A stretch of 35,913 bases of DNA from DASZZV01 sp035544835 (GTDB taxonomy: Bacteria; Acidobacteriota; Thermoanaerobaculia; Gp7-AA8), in contig DASZZV010000288.1 in assembly GCA_035544835.1 (NCBI GenBank), forward strand, positions 1 through 35,913, read 5' to 3'. Positions 28,389-35,913 of the stretch are shown here, piece by piece. The position numbers and the translations under genes are program-made. Below the pieces are notes generated by a model. That model saw nothing but the letters and a program-made list of their open reading frames with translations, ran no database searches and had not been told where the DNA came from. Position 1 is the first letter of the stretch, and each line of letters opens with the position of its first letter.

Positions 28389-28931
28389 ATGGCAGCGAGA
28401 CTGAAAGAGCATTACAAGAAAGAAGTCGCAAAGAAGCTCCAGCAGGAGTTCGGAATCTCGAATCCCATGGCTGTTCCGAAGGTCGAGAAGGTCGTTCTGA
28501 ACATGGGCCTGGGCGAAGCGGTTCAGAACTCCAAGATCATGGACGGCGCTGTGGACGAGTTGAGTTCCATCGCCGGTCAACGCGCCGTCGTCACCCGCGC
28601 CAAAAAGTCGATCGCCAACTTCAAGCTTCGTGAAGGTCAGGCCATCGGTGCGCGAGTCACGTTGCGGGGCGAGAGGATGTACGAGTTCCTCGATCGGCTG
28701 ATCAGTATCGCTCTTCCTCGTGTCCGCGACTTCCGAGGCGTGGCCACGAAAGGGTTCGACGGTCGGGGCAACTACACACTCGGCGTGCGCGATCATCTGA
28801 TTTTCCCCGAGATCGACTATTCCAAAGTCGATAAAGCCAAGGGGATGAACGTCACCATCGTTACCACGGCAAAGAATGACGAGCAGGCCCGTTTCCTCCT
28901 CAAGGAACTGGGCATGCCGTTCGGGAAATAA
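28389..28931 (+). CDS. rplE: 50S ribosomal protein L5
   Basis: The 180-residue product matches L5 over its length: EFGISNPMAVPKVEKVVLNMGLGEA, QRAVVTRAKKSIANFKLREG, the DRLISIALPRVRDFRG segment and the NYTLGVRDHLIFPEI block. L5 binds 5S rRNA and contacts P-site tRNA. The 85-nt gap before it contains a CGTCC/GGACG palindrome and a partial direct repeat (CTCATACG), but no heptamer array. Confidence 0.97.
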   Translation: MAARLKEHYKKEVAKKLQQEFGISNPMAVPKVEKVVLNMGLGEAVQNSKIMDGAVDELSSIAGQRAVVTRAKKSIANFKLREGQAIGARVTLRGERMYEFLDRLISIALPRVRDFRGVATKGFDGRGNYTLGVRDHLIFPEIDYSKVDKAKGMNVTIVTTAKNDEQARFLLKELGMPFGK

Positions 28932-28940
28932 GAAGGAACT

Positions 28941-29126
28941 ATGGCCAAGACATCCATGATCGTAAAGGCGGCGCGGACCCCGAAATTCTCGAGCCGCAAA
29001 GTCAACCGTTGCAAAGTGTGCGGACGTCCCCGGGGCTTCCTCCGCAAGTTTCAACTCTGCCGAATCTGTTTCCGCCAGCTCTCGCTGAGCGGCTACATCC
29101 CCGGCATTACCAAGGCGAGCTGGTAG
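28941..29126 (+). CDS. rpsN: 30S ribosomal protein S14, zinc-binding (type Z)
   Basis: The 61-residue product is the short C+ form, with zinc ligands C24, C27, C40 and C43 (CKVC and CRIC) and the C-terminal GYIPGITKASW. The long zinc-free S14 has about 100 residues. The gene starts 9 nt after rplE. Confidence 0.97.
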   Translation: MAKTSMIVKAARTPKFSSRKVNRCKVCGRPRGFLRKFQLCRICFRQLSLSGYIPGITKASW

Positions 29127-29162
29127 TAGTTCGCAGCCGGCAGAAAACAGGAGAACAGACTT

Positions 29163-29561
29163 ATGTCGATGACAGATCCAATCGCGGATATGCTCACCAG
29201 AATCCGTAACGGAATTCAGGCTCGCCACGAGCGTGTCGAGGTACCTTCGTCGAAGCTCAAGCTCGAGATCGCCAAGATCCTCAAGTTCGAGGGCTTCATC
29301 AGCAACTTCAAGCTAGTGGATGGAGAGCATCAGCAGACCCTGCGGATGTATCTGAAGTACTCCTCCAGCGGCGAATCGGTCATTCACGGCATCGAGCGCG
29401 TCTCGCGCCCCGGTCGTCGCGTCTACCGCGGAAAGGCTGAGATTCCCCGTCCCCTGGGCGGCCTCGGTCTGGCCATCATCTCTACTTCCAAGGGCGTGGT
29501 CTCCGGATCCGATGCGGCCAACACCGGCATCGGCGGGGAAGTGCTCTGCCAGGTGTGGTAA
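29163..29561 (+). CDS. rpsH: 30S ribosomal protein S8
   Basis: The 132-residue product starts MSMTDPIADMLTRIRNG and ends with the S8 signature ISTSKGVVSGSDAANTGIGGEVLCQVW. S8 binds the central domain of 16S rRNA and in E. coli represses the spc operon at an rplX-rplE site. I cannot confirm such a site here. Confidence 0.97.
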   Translation: MSMTDPIADMLTRIRNGIQARHERVEVPSSKLKLEIAKILKFEGFISNFKLVDGEHQQTLRMYLKYSSSGESVIHGIERVSRPGRRVYRGKAEIPRPLGGLGLAIISTSKGVVSGSDAANTGIGGEVLCQVW

Positions 29562-29571
29562 GGAGAGCAAC

Positions 29572-30111
29572 ATGTCTCGAGTAGGAAAGAAGGCAATCTC
29601 GGTTCCCAAGGGAGTCGAGGTCAAACAGGATGGCGACGGGATCCTGGTCAAGGGGCCGAAAGGCACCCTGCGCACGAGCCTCGTGGCTGGTATCGGCATC
29701 AAGGTCGATGGCAACATCGTCAACATCACTCGAGCTGACGAAGGGCGTCAGACCCGTGCTTTTCACGGTCTGGTCCGCGCTCTGGTGGCCAATAACGTCA
29801 AGGGTGTGAGCGAAGGCTTCAAGCGCGAGCTCGACATCATCGGCGTCGGTTATCGCGCCGAGGTCAAGCCCAAGGAAGTCGTCTTCCTGCTTGGCTACTC
29901 GCATCCGGTGAAGTTCCCGATTCCGGAAGGAATCGAAATCGCCATCGACAAAGCCGGTCACGTCATCGTCACCGGAATGGACAAACAGAAAGTCGGTCAG
30001 GTCGCTGCCGAGATTCGCGGTCTCCGCCAGCCCGACCCCTACAAGGGCAAGGGCATCAAGTACACAGAAGAAGTCATCCGCCGCAAGGCCGGAAAAGCCG
30101 CAGGCAAGTAA
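29572..30111 (+). CDS. rplF: 50S ribosomal protein L6
   Basis: The 179-residue product starts MSRVGKKAISVPKGVEV, the canonical L6 N-terminus. This decides the ATG at 29572 over an upstream in-frame start inside rpsH. An AAGGAGAG ribosome site precedes it. The C-terminal YKGKGIKYTEEVIRRKAGK is conserved. L6 lies near the sarcin-ricin loop. Confidence 0.98.
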   Translation: MSRVGKKAISVPKGVEVKQDGDGILVKGPKGTLRTSLVAGIGIKVDGNIVNITRADEGRQTRAFHGLVRALVANNVKGVSEGFKRELDIIGVGYRAEVKPKEVVFLLGYSHPVKFPIPEGIEIAIDKAGHVIVTGMDKQKVGQVAAEIRGLRQPDPYKGKGIKYTEEVIRRKAGKAAGK

Positions 30112-30114
30112 GGC

Positions 30115-30210
30115 GAATTGAGAATTGAGAATTGAGAATTGAGAAATAAAGAAGCGAGATAGAGCGGGGAAGGCTGTTGTCTTTCTTTCTCAATTCTCAA
30201 TTCTCAATTC
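30115..30210. repeat. inverted heptamer array (AATTGAG family) between rplF and rplR
   Basis: The left arm has four GAATTGA units then GAAATAAAGAA (30115-30153). The right arm (about 30183-30210) has three inverted units, so unit number differs between the arms. The loop lacks a clear copy of the shared core. A GCGAC/GTCGC palindrome (30211-30222) and a GCCTG/CAGGC stem follow before rplR. Confidence 0.85.
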
Positions 30211-30257
30211 GCGACAAGTCGCCTGGCTACTAAGCGTCAGGCAAAAGGAAGCGAATC

Positions 30258-30623
30258 ATGGATCAGGCAAAAAAGAGAGTCGAGTCCCGGGACAGGTTGC
30301 GTCGCCGTATCCGCCGGAAAATCACCGGCACGGCGGATCGTCCGCGTCTGGCGGTATTCAAGAGTTTGAAATACGTCTATGTTCAGGTGATTGACGATGT
30401 CACCGGCACCACGCTGGCGTCGGCGTCTTCACGTGACAAAGAGATGACCGACAAGTTCGCCAGCTCCAACGCCGGTGCAGCCAAGGCCGTGGGTGCCTTG
30501 ATCGCCGGCAAGTTGAAGAGCAAGGGCGTCACCAAGGTCGTGTTCGATCGCGGCGGATATCCATACCACGGCAACATCAAGGCGCTGGCCGATGCCGCGC
30601 GTGAAAACGGACTCGAGTTTTAA
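30258..30623 (+). CDS. rplR: 50S ribosomal protein L18
   Basis: The 121-residue product has a basic N-terminus (RRRIRRKITGTADRPRLAVFKS) and the VVFDRGGYPYHGNIKALADAARENGLEF C-terminus typical of L18, which binds 5S rRNA with L5. The ATG at 30258 follows AAAAGGAAGCG. The gene is flanked on both sides by heptamer hairpins. Confidence 0.97.
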   Translation: MDQAKKRVESRDRLRRRIRRKITGTADRPRLAVFKSLKYVYVQVIDDVTGTTLASASSRDKEMTDKFASSNAGAAKAVGALIAGKLKSKGVTKVVFDRGGYPYHGNIKALADAARENGLEF

Positions 30624-30632
30624 CCAGGGACT

Positions 30633-30725
30633 GGAATTGAAAATGGAAAATTGAAGATTGAAAAAGTGGAGTTGAAGAACGCGCCCTTAGCGCTTTTTCA
30701 ATTTTCAATTTTCAATTTTCAATTC
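30633..30725. repeat. inverted heptamer array (AAATTGA family) between rplR and rpsE
   Basis: The left arm 30633-30666 is an imperfect AAATTGA array and pairs with a cleaner right arm 30693-30725. Mismatches are confined to the left arm. The loop contains a small GCGC/GCGC stem (30681-30693). The right arm ends 4 nt before the CCGGAGG of rpsE. Confidence 0.82.
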
Positions 30726-30741
30726 AACCGGAGGATTGCAA

Positions 30742-31284
30742 GTGCAGCGTCAAGGACAGGGTTCCCCTCGGGGCGATAGACGGGACAGTGAACGCTCAGA
30801 GAGCGGCATGGTCGACAAGGTTGTCTACATCAACCGCGTCACCAAGGTCGTCAAGGGCGGTAAAAACTTCAGCTTCAGCGCGCTCGTGGTAGTGGGCGAC
30901 GGCAAAGGGCGTGTTGGCTTCGGCTCAGGGAAGGCCAAGGAAGTTCCGGCAGCGATCAAGAAAGGTATCGAGATCGCGAAGCGGAACATGATCCCGATCT
31001 CCATGAGCGGGACCACCATTCCGCACCAGGCCATCGGGCACTACGGAGCCGGTAAGGTGATGTTGAAGCCTGCCTCGGACGGTACTGGCGTCATCGCTGG
31101 TGGTCCGGTCCGGGCCATTCTTGAATCCGCGGGGATTCAGAACATCCTCACCAAGTCGCTCGGAACGGCCAATCCGCACAACGTCGTCAAGGCGACCTTC
31201 GATGCGCTTCGCCAGCTCCGCAGCGAGGCCGAGTACAAGGCACTCCGTGCCGGCAACGAGCCGGAAGTCGCTGGGGGTGAGTGA
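30742..31284 (+). CDS. rpsE: 30S ribosomal protein S5
   Basis: The 180-residue product has the dsRNA-binding segment VYINRVTKVVKGGKNFSFSALVVVGDGKGRVGFGSGKAKEVP and the C-terminal GPVRAILESAGIQNILTKSLG block. S5 helps decoding fidelity. Start: GTG at 30742, placed 7 nt after GGAGG. A TTG two codons earlier is too close to that site. The charged tail before VDKVV is longer than usual. Confidence 0.96.
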   Translation: MQRQGQGSPRGDRRDSERSESGMVDKVVYINRVTKVVKGGKNFSFSALVVVGDGKGRVGFGSGKAKEVPAAIKKGIEIAKRNMIPISMSGTTIPHQAIGHYGAGKVMLKPASDGTGVIAGGPVRAILESAGIQNILTKSLGTANPHNVVKATFDALRQLRSEAEYKALRAGNEPEVAGGE

Positions 31285-31493
31285 TGCCTGAATCGAAGAA
31301 GGCCCAGCGCGTCGAGCGCGGAAACATCAAGGTCCAGCAGGTTCGCAGTGGAATCGGCTGCCCTCCCCGGATGCGGGAGACTCTCAAGGCACTCGGTCTC
31401 CGCAGGATGCACCAGGTCGTTGAGCGCATGGATTGCCCGGAAGTCCGCGGCATGATCGCCAAGATCCCGCATCTGGTAAAGATCGTCGACTAA
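31284..31493 (+). CDS. rpmD: 50S ribosomal protein L30
   Basis: The 69-residue product contains the L30 fold IKVQQVRSGIGCPPRMRETLKALGLRRMHQVVER and the C-terminal RGMIAKIPHLVKIVD. The ATG at 31284 overlaps the rpsE stop in TGATG, so translation is coupled. About ten residues precede the usual start of L30. Confidence 0.95.
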   Translation: MPESKKAQRVERGNIKVQQVRSGIGCPPRMRETLKALGLRRMHQVVERMDCPEVRGMIAKIPHLVKIVD

Positions 31494-31517
31494 GTTCTGA
31501 ATTATTGACGGGCGACG

Positions 31518-31533
31518 CGCGCGATATAGCGCG
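31518..31533 (+). promoter_or_regulatory. short stem-loop between rpmD and rplO
   Basis: CGCGC and GCGCG flank a GATATA loop in the 71-nt rpmD-rplO gap. A TTGACG hexamer lies at 31505-31510, but the nearest TATAGC is only 14 nt away, too short for a standard sigma70 promoter. The role is unclear. Confidence 0.3.
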
Positions 31534-31564
31534 GCTGTCCCCGGGGAATCGAGGGTTACACAAC

Positions 31565-32005
31565 ATGGAACTGAACAATCTGAAACCGAAGAAGGGCTCC
31601 CGCAAGCCACGCAAGCGCGTTGGACGGGGACCAGGATCGGGCAACGGCAAGACGGCAGGTCGCGGAGAGAAGGGACAGAAGTCCCGCTCCGGCTATACCA
31701 GCAAGCTCGGGTTCGAGGGCGGTCAGATGCCCCTGCATCGCCGTCTCCCGAAGCGTGGCTTCACCAACATCTTCAAGACCGAGTACGCGGTGGTAAACCT
31801 GGCCGATCTCGATCGCTTCGACACCGACAGTGTCGTCGACCTGGCAGCCATGAAGGCCATCGGGCTGGTCAAGGGACGCAAGCGCGTCAAGGTTCTGGGC
31901 AACGGCGAGATCAGCAAGAAGCTCACCGTCCACGCTGACAAATTCTCGAAGACCGCTAAGAGCAAGATCGAAGCAGCAGGCGGGACTTGCCAGGAGCGCC
32001 AGTGA
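31565..32005 (+). CDS. rplO: 50S ribosomal protein L15
   Basis: The 146-residue product starts MELNNLKPKKGSRKPRKRVGRG, the canonical L15 start, which fixes the ATG at 31565 rather than an upstream in-frame one. The glycine-rich GRGPGSGNGKTAGRGEKGQKSRSG and GFEGGQMPLHRRLPKRGF segments are intact. Its stop overlaps the secY start as GTGA. Confidence 0.97.
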   Translation: MELNNLKPKKGSRKPRKRVGRGPGSGNGKTAGRGEKGQKSRSGYTSKLGFEGGQMPLHRRLPKRGFTNIFKTEYAVVNLADLDRFDTDSVVDLAAMKAIGLVKGRKRVKVLGNGEISKKLTVHADKFSKTAKSKIEAAGGTCQERQ

Positions 32006-33411
32006 ACGTAGTCGAGACGTTTCGCAACATCTTCTCCATTCCGGATCTCCGCAAGCGGATCATGTTCACGCTTGCGCTTCTGGCCGTTTATCGTCTCGGG
32101 TCGCACGTGCCGACTCCGGGGGTGGATCCGGTTGCGCTCTCGGAGTTTTTCAAGGCCATGTCCTCGGGAGTGTTCGGTTTTCTCGACCTCTTTTCGGGCG
32201 GTGCCCTCCGGCGTCTCTCCATTTTCGCCCTCGGCATCATGCCGTACATCTCGGCCTCGATCATCCTGCAGCTCCTTACGGTTGTCTGGCCGTATCTCGA
32301 GAAGCTTTCGAAAGAGGGCGAGCTGGGACGTCGCAAGATCAATCAGTACACCCGTTACGGCACCATCGCTCTGTCCATCGTTCAGTCCCTGGGAGTAGCC
32401 TTCTGGCTCAAGGCCCAGGCTGCTCCGGGTGGCGCGCCGCTCGTCCCTGTGCATGTGCAGGATGCTTTCTGGGGACTCGGTTTCCCTCTGATGACGGTCC
32501 TCACCCTGACCACCGGCACGACCTTCATCATGTGGCTCGGTGAGCAGATTTCGGAGCGCGGTATCGGCAACGGTATCTCGCTGATCATCTTTGCCGGTAT
32601 CGTCGTCAACCTCCCCACGGCCGTCCTCCGCACCATCGAGGACATGCGCAATGGACAGCACAACATTCTGGTCGTCCTTGCCCTCGTTGTCTTCATGGTC
32701 CTGGTCGTAGCCTTCGTCGTCTTCATGGAGCGAGCGCAGCGACGCATTCCGGTTCAGTATGCGAAACGGGTCGTAGGTCGTAAGGTCTTCGGCGGATCGA
32801 GCACCTATCTGCCGCTCCGGGTAAATACCGCCGGCGTCATCCCGGTCATCTTCGCATCGTCGATTCTCGTCTTTCCGCAGACCATTGCCGGAATGATCAA
32901 GACCCCGTGGGCGCAGAGCATCTCCAAGCAGATTGGAATGGGCGAGCCGATTTACTACCTGCTGCAGGTCGTCGGTATCGTCTTTTTCGCCTACTTCTAC
33001 ACATCGATCGTCTTCAATCCGGGCGACGTTTCCGACAACATGCGGAAGTACGGCGGTTTCATTCCGGGCATTCGTCCGGGACGCAAGACAGCCGACTACA
33101 TCGACCGCGTTCTCACGAGGATCACATTGATCGGCTCTCTGTATCTGGCCGCCGTGTGCATTCTTCCTGAGTTCCTCATTACCGGCGTGCATGTCAACCA
33201 GTTGCCATTCGGCGTTGGGGCCGCGCTCGACCGGGCACTCCCGATCTGGTTCACGTTGGGAATGGGATTCCAGTTCTACTTTGGTGGAACATCGCTGCTC
33301 ATCGTCGTCGGTGTGGCCATGGACACTCTGCAGCAGATCGAGTCCCAGCTCGTCATGCGTCACTATGACGGGTTCATGAAGAGGGGCCGCATCCGCGGTC
33401 GCCGCGGGTAG
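32002..33411 (+). CDS. secY: protein translocase subunit SecY
   Basis: SecY forms the channel of the Sec translocon with SecE and SecG. The 469-residue protein has the N-terminal DLRKRIMFTLALLAVYRLGSHVPTPG, TM2 with the plug region (GALRRLSIFALGIMPYISASIILQ), the ISERGIGNGISLIIFAGI segment and the RQ-like cytosolic loop PVQYAKRVVG. Ten membrane segments fit. The start is GTG at 32002 with CAGGAG 5 nt upstream. Confidence 0.97.
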   Translation: MNVVETFRNIFSIPDLRKRIMFTLALLAVYRLGSHVPTPGVDPVALSEFFKAMSSGVFGFLDLFSGGALRRLSIFALGIMPYISASIILQLLTVVWPYLEKLSKEGELGRRKINQYTRYGTIALSIVQSLGVAFWLKAQAAPGGAPLVPVHVQDAFWGLGFPLMTVLTLTTGTTFIMWLGEQISERGIGNGISLIIFAGIVVNLPTAVLRTIEDMRNGQHNILVVLALVVFMVLVVAFVVFMERAQRRIPVQYAKRVVGRKVFGGSSTYLPLRVNTAGVIPVIFASSILVFPQTIAGMIKTPWAQSISKQIGMGEPIYYLLQVVGIVFFAYFYTSIVFNPGDVSDNMRKYGGFIPGIRPGRKTADYIDRVLTRITLIGSLYLAAVCILPEFLITGVHVNQLPFGVGAALDRALPIWFTLGMGFQFYFGGTSLLIVVGVAMDTLQQIESQLVMRHYDGFMKRGRIRGRRG

Positions 33412-33420
33412 GCTGGGTAC

Positions 33421-34068
33421 GTGAAGGTGATTCTGGTTGGCGCTCCTGGAAGCGGGAAGGGCACTCAGGCGAAGCGATTCGCTGACGGGTTGCACATTCC
33501 CCATATCTCCACGGGCGATATCCTGCGGGAAGCGGTGCGCAATGGAACGGAGCTCGGCAAGCAGGCTGATCCGATCATGGCCAGTGGAGCTCTCGTCCCC
33601 GACGACCTCATGGTTGGAATCGTCGCCGAGCGGCTTGGGCAGGACGACGCAAAAGAGGGATTTATCCTGGACGGTTTCCCGCGAACGGTTGCGCAGGCCG
33701 AGATGCTGGACGGCTTCCTGGGTCGCGGGAATGGAGCTGGGGGTGTCAATGTTGTCCATCTGCTGGTCCCAGATGAGCTCATTGTGAATCGCATCGCCGC
33801 CCGCCGCAGTTGCGGGGCCTGCGGTGCGTCGTATCATCTGGAAAACTCTCCTCCGAAACAGGACAGTCTCTGCGACCGCTGCGGCGGAGTGCTCGAGACC
33901 CGTCCTGATGACGTGGAGTCAGCCGTTCGTAAGAGGCTGGAAACCTTTCATCGTCAGACTGTTCCGGTAATCGATTATTACCGGGCCAAGAATGTATTGC
34001 ACGAAGTCGACGGGAATGCTCCCGTTGATGAGGTCTTTGAAAGAGTCAAGAAGTCGCTGCGGGCATGA
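33421..34068 (+). CDS. adk: adenylate kinase, zinc-lid form
   Basis: The enzyme converts ATP and AMP to two ADP. The 215-residue protein has the P-loop GAPGSGKGT (7-15), the AMP-binding STGDILR (30-36), DGFPRT (84-89) and a long lid with four cysteines (C131, C134, C151, C154) that form a structural zinc site. The start is GTG at 33421 with a weak ribosome site. The stop overlaps map as ATGA. The secY-adk-map order is common in bacteria. Confidence 0.97.
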   Translation: MKVILVGAPGSGKGTQAKRFADGLHIPHISTGDILREAVRNGTELGKQADPIMASGALVPDDLMVGIVAERLGQDDAKEGFILDGFPRTVAQAEMLDGFLGRGNGAGGVNVVHLLVPDELIVNRIAARRSCGACGASYHLENSPPKQDSLCDRCGGVLETRPDDVESAVRKRLETFHRQTVPVIDYYRAKNVLHEVDGNAPVDEVFERVKKSLRA

Positions 34069-34883
34069 AGGGTCCCATTCTCAAGACTGGCGAGGAGATC
34101 GAAGTCATGGACCGGGCCAACCGGGTCGTGCTGGAGATACTCGAGATCCTTAGAGGGATCATCAAGCCGGGAGTGACGACCGCTCAGCTCAACGCTGTAG
34201 CCGAGGAAGAGCTCGGCAAGCGGGGAGCGAAGTCGCCCTTCAAGGGATACGCTCCGATGGGGCTTCCTCCCTATCCGGCCGTACTTTGCACCTCCGTGAA
34301 CGACGTCATCGTCCACGGAATCCCGAACCGCGACCGGCTTCGTGACGGGGACATCGTCGGGATCGATTTTGGGGCTGTACTCGACGGATTCGTCGGCGAC
34401 GGGGCCGTCACGATCGGGGTTGGTGACGTCACCGATCGGGCCGCCGAGTTGATGGTCACGACGAAGGAATGCCTTGATCTGGCCATCACGGAGATGAAGG
34501 CGGGGAATCACCTTGGCGACATCGGTGCAGCCGTTCAGGAGCACGCCGAGTCACATGGCTTTCACGTCATTCGGACGTTTGTAGGACACGGGATTGGTCG
34601 AAAGATGCACGAAGATCCTCAGGTCTACAACTACGGAACGCGTGGAAGAGGGTTGGAGTTGAAAGAAGGAATGGTGCTGGCTGTTGAGCCGATGGTTTGC
34701 GAGATCGGTGACAGGCTGGCATCGCGGATCGAGAAGTCCCGCAACGGCGCTGCCATCGCCGACGTCCGTACTGACAGCGATGGCTGGACGGCCCGGACGG
34801 TCGATGGATCGCTTGCTGCGCATTTCGAGCACTCGATCGCCATCACGAGTAACGGGCCGCGCGTCCTGGGACGCACAGCATAG
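34065..34883 (+). CDS. map: type I methionine aminopeptidase with an insertion
   Basis: The enzyme removes the initiator methionine from nascent proteins. All expected residues are present: catalytic H84 and metal ligands D101, D112, H175, E208 and E255. At 272 residues it is slightly longer than typical type Ia enzymes. The extra part is about 16 residues between the VEPM motif (207-210) and DGW (239-241), where E. coli has a short turn. Confidence 0.96.
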   Translation: MKGPILKTGEEIEVMDRANRVVLEILEILRGIIKPGVTTAQLNAVAEEELGKRGAKSPFKGYAPMGLPPYPAVLCTSVNDVIVHGIPNRDRLRDGDIVGIDFGAVLDGFVGDGAVTIGVGDVTDRAAELMVTTKECLDLAITEMKAGNHLGDIGAAVQEHAESHGFHVIRTFVGHGIGRKMHEDPQVYNYGTRGRGLELKEGMVLAVEPMVCEIGDRLASRIEKSRNGAAIADVRTDSDGWTARTVDGSLAAHFEHSIAITSNGPRVLGRTA

Positions 34884-34913
34884 GGGCTGTGCTCCTGTAG
34901 AAACTGGAGAGAC

Positions 34914-35132
34914 ATGTCGAAAGAAGATGCGATTGAAGTAACAGCGACGGTGCTGGAAACACTGCCGAACGCAATGTTCCAGGTCGAGCTGGAGAACAAG
35001 CACAAAGTGCTGGCCCATATCTCCGGCAAGATGCGAAAGCACTTCATCCGCATTCTCCCCGGTGACAAGGTTCTGGTGGAGCTTTCACCGTACGATCTGA
35101 CCAGGGGCCGGATCATCTATCGTTACAAATGA
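34914..35132 (+). CDS. infA: translation initiation factor IF-1
   Basis: The 72-residue S1/OB-fold protein is the usual length: VTATVLETLPNAMFQVELEN, HKVLAHISGKMRKHFIRILPGDKV and the C-terminal DLTRGRIIYRYK. IF-1 binds the 30S A site during initiation. The ATG is preceded by CTGGAGAG. It sits between map and rpmJ, as in many bacteria. Confidence 0.98.
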   Translation: MSKEDAIEVTATVLETLPNAMFQVELENKHKVLAHISGKMRKHFIRILPGDKVLVELSPYDLTRGRIIYRYK

Positions 35133-35179
35133 AACGGAAAGGTGAGAAGGACTCACCGTCCGCGAATCTCGAGGGAATC

Positions 35180-35293
35180 ATGAAAGTACGTTCGTCAGTC
35201 AAAAAGATTTGTACCAAATGCAAGATCGTGCGGCGTCAGGGAGTCATCCGGATTCTCTGTGAGAATCCGAAGCACAAACAGCGTCAGGGATAA
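35180..35293 (+). CDS. rpmJ: 50S ribosomal protein L36, zinc-binding form
   Basis: This 37-residue protein reads MKVRSSVKKICTKCK at the N-terminus and ends in KHKQRQG. Zinc ligands C11, C14, C27 and H32 are all present, so it is the C+ form. A GAGGGA ribosome site precedes the ATG. Confidence 0.97.
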   Translation: MKVRSSVKKICTKCKIVRRQGVIRILCENPKHKQRQG

Positions 35294-35296
35294 AGA

Positions 35297-35379
35297 GACA
35301 GATGTCAGATGTCAGATCTCAGATGCCAGGTGCCGAGAGGGAAACTCCTCTGACATCTGACATCTGACATCTGACATCC
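35297..35379. repeat. inverted CAGATGT heptamer array between rpmJ and rpsM
   Basis: The left arm (about 35300-35334) has five 7-nt units that decay from AGATGTC to AGGTGCC. The right arm (about 35350-35379) has four nearly perfect inverted units. The arms pair well except in the decayed units next to the loop. The array starts 4-7 nt after the rpmJ stop and ends shortly before the CGGAGG of rpsM. Confidence 0.85.
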
Positions 35380-35401
35380 GCATCAAACATCGGAGGTTTC
35401 A

Positions 35402-35785
35402 GTGGCTCGTATTTCAGGTGTAGATCTTCCGCTCAACAAAAGGGTCGAGATCGGCCTTACCTACATTTTCGGCATCGGGCGTTCGCGCGCGAAGCGGATT
35501 CTGGCCGAGGCTGGTGTGAACCAGGAGACTCGGATCAAGGATCTGACCGAGGATGACGTCCGCAAGATTCGTCAGAACATCCAGGACGAGGGCAAGGTCG
35601 AAGGCGATCTCCGCAAGGACGTCGGTCTCGACATCAAGCGACTGATGGAGATCAACTCCTACCGCGGCATGCGCCATCGCCGCGGGCTCCCCACACGCGG
35701 CCAGCGGACGCACACCAACGCGCGAACCCGGAAGGGTCCTCGCAAGGGCGCCGTGGCCGGCAAGAAGAAAGCCACCAAGAAATAG
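35402..35785 (+). CDS. rpsM: 30S ribosomal protein S13
   Basis: The 127-residue product starts MARISGVDLPLNKRVEIGLTYIFGIG and carries SYRGMRHRRGLPTRGQRTHTNARTRKG, the S13 signature. S13 contacts the P-site tRNA and bridges to the 50S subunit. The start is GTG at 35402 with CGGAGG 6 nt upstream. It is the first gene of the alpha-operon part. Confidence 0.98.
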   Translation: MARISGVDLPLNKRVEIGLTYIFGIGRSRAKRILAEAGVNQETRIKDLTEDDVRKIRQNIQDEGKVEGDLRKDVGLDIKRLMEINSYRGMRHRRGLPTRGQRTHTNARTRKGPRKGAVAGKKKATKK

Positions 35786-35851
35786 CGGAGGGGGAGGGCC
35801 TGAAGCCTTCCTCTCCGATCCGAATCGTTATCAAGATCGAGGACGCATCCA

Positions 35852-35913
35852 ATGGCAACTGCACGAGCCCCCAAAGCTGGAGCCCGCCGGGCGGGTACGA
35901 AGAAGAAGGAACG
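35852..35913 (+). CDS. rpsK: 30S ribosomal protein S11, N-terminal fragment cut by window edge
   Basis: Only about 20 codons are visible (MATARAPKAGARRAGTKKKE). They form a basic, alanine-rich tail of the kind that precedes the S11 core. The call rests mainly on position: rpsK regularly follows rpsM. The ATG lies 66 nt after the rpsM stop, with CGAGGA about 8 nt upstream. Confidence 0.8.
   Translation, partial: MATARAPKAGARRAGTKKKE

Noticed and set aside
31505..31530. Internal promoter TTGACG/TATAGC upstream of rplO
   Set aside because: The spacing is 14 nt instead of about 17, and the hexamers overlap a GC-rich stem-loop.
31723..33837. Antisense open frame of 704 codons across rplO, secY and adk
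   Set aside because: It covers three certain genes on the other strand. The His/Asp/Arg-rich translation is typical of antisense shadow frames.

Overview
The window is bacterial chromosomal DNA with dense, mostly GC-rich coding sequence. It has two halves. The right half (about 17.0-35.9 kb) carries a fused str-S10-spc-alpha ribosomal supercluster in the usual bacterial order: rpsL, rpsG, fusA, tuf, rpsJ, rplC, rplD, rplW, rplB, rpsS, rplV, rpsC, rplP, rpmC, rpsQ, rplN, rplX, rplE, rpsN (zinc type), rpsH, rplF, rplR, rpsE, rpmD, rplO, secY, adk, map, infA, rpmJ, rpsM and the start of rpsK. Protein flavour (EF-Tu, S12, a zinc-ribbon L24, C+ S14 and L36) and the neighbourhood suggest an uncultured soil or sediment lineage near the Acidobacteriota. 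This is an impression from sequence style, not a phylogeny.

The left half (1-16977) is a cell-surface glycan or glycolipid region. Five genes read leftward from about 4829: a zinc-containing sugar C-methyltransferase, a GDP-mannose-dehydratase-like SDR, a DPM1-like GT2, a SAM methyltransferase and a GT39-like membrane glycosyltransferase that runs off the window. Eight genes read rightward from 5145: an unidentified polytopic protein, a SAM methyltransferase, a DUF2079 protein, a KPP-motif GT-C enzyme, two tandem paralogous GT-C-like proteins, a DUF2142 protein and a PMT-like protein. A DPM1-like enzyme making a polyprenyl-phosphate sugar, next to many membrane GT-C proteins that typically use such donors, suggests a lipid-linked sugar transfer system. 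Genes are tightly packed, with ATGA-type overlaps.

The most unusual feature is in the gaps of the ribosomal supercluster. Ten of them carry arrays of 7-nt words, in most cases as (word)n - loop - (reverse complement)n, predicting long hairpins ending close to the next Shine-Dalgarno sequence. Five word families occur (AATTGAG, AAATTGA, AGCTAGA, GAGCAAC, CAGATGT). They are different words but all have a 7-nt period, and four of the AT-rich hairpins share a related loop core. An eroded eleventh copy may sit between rplW and rplB. I cannot match this arrangement to a named repeat family. A strong sigma70-type promoter with a GC-rich discriminator precedes rpsL, and small stem-loops precede fusA and rplC.
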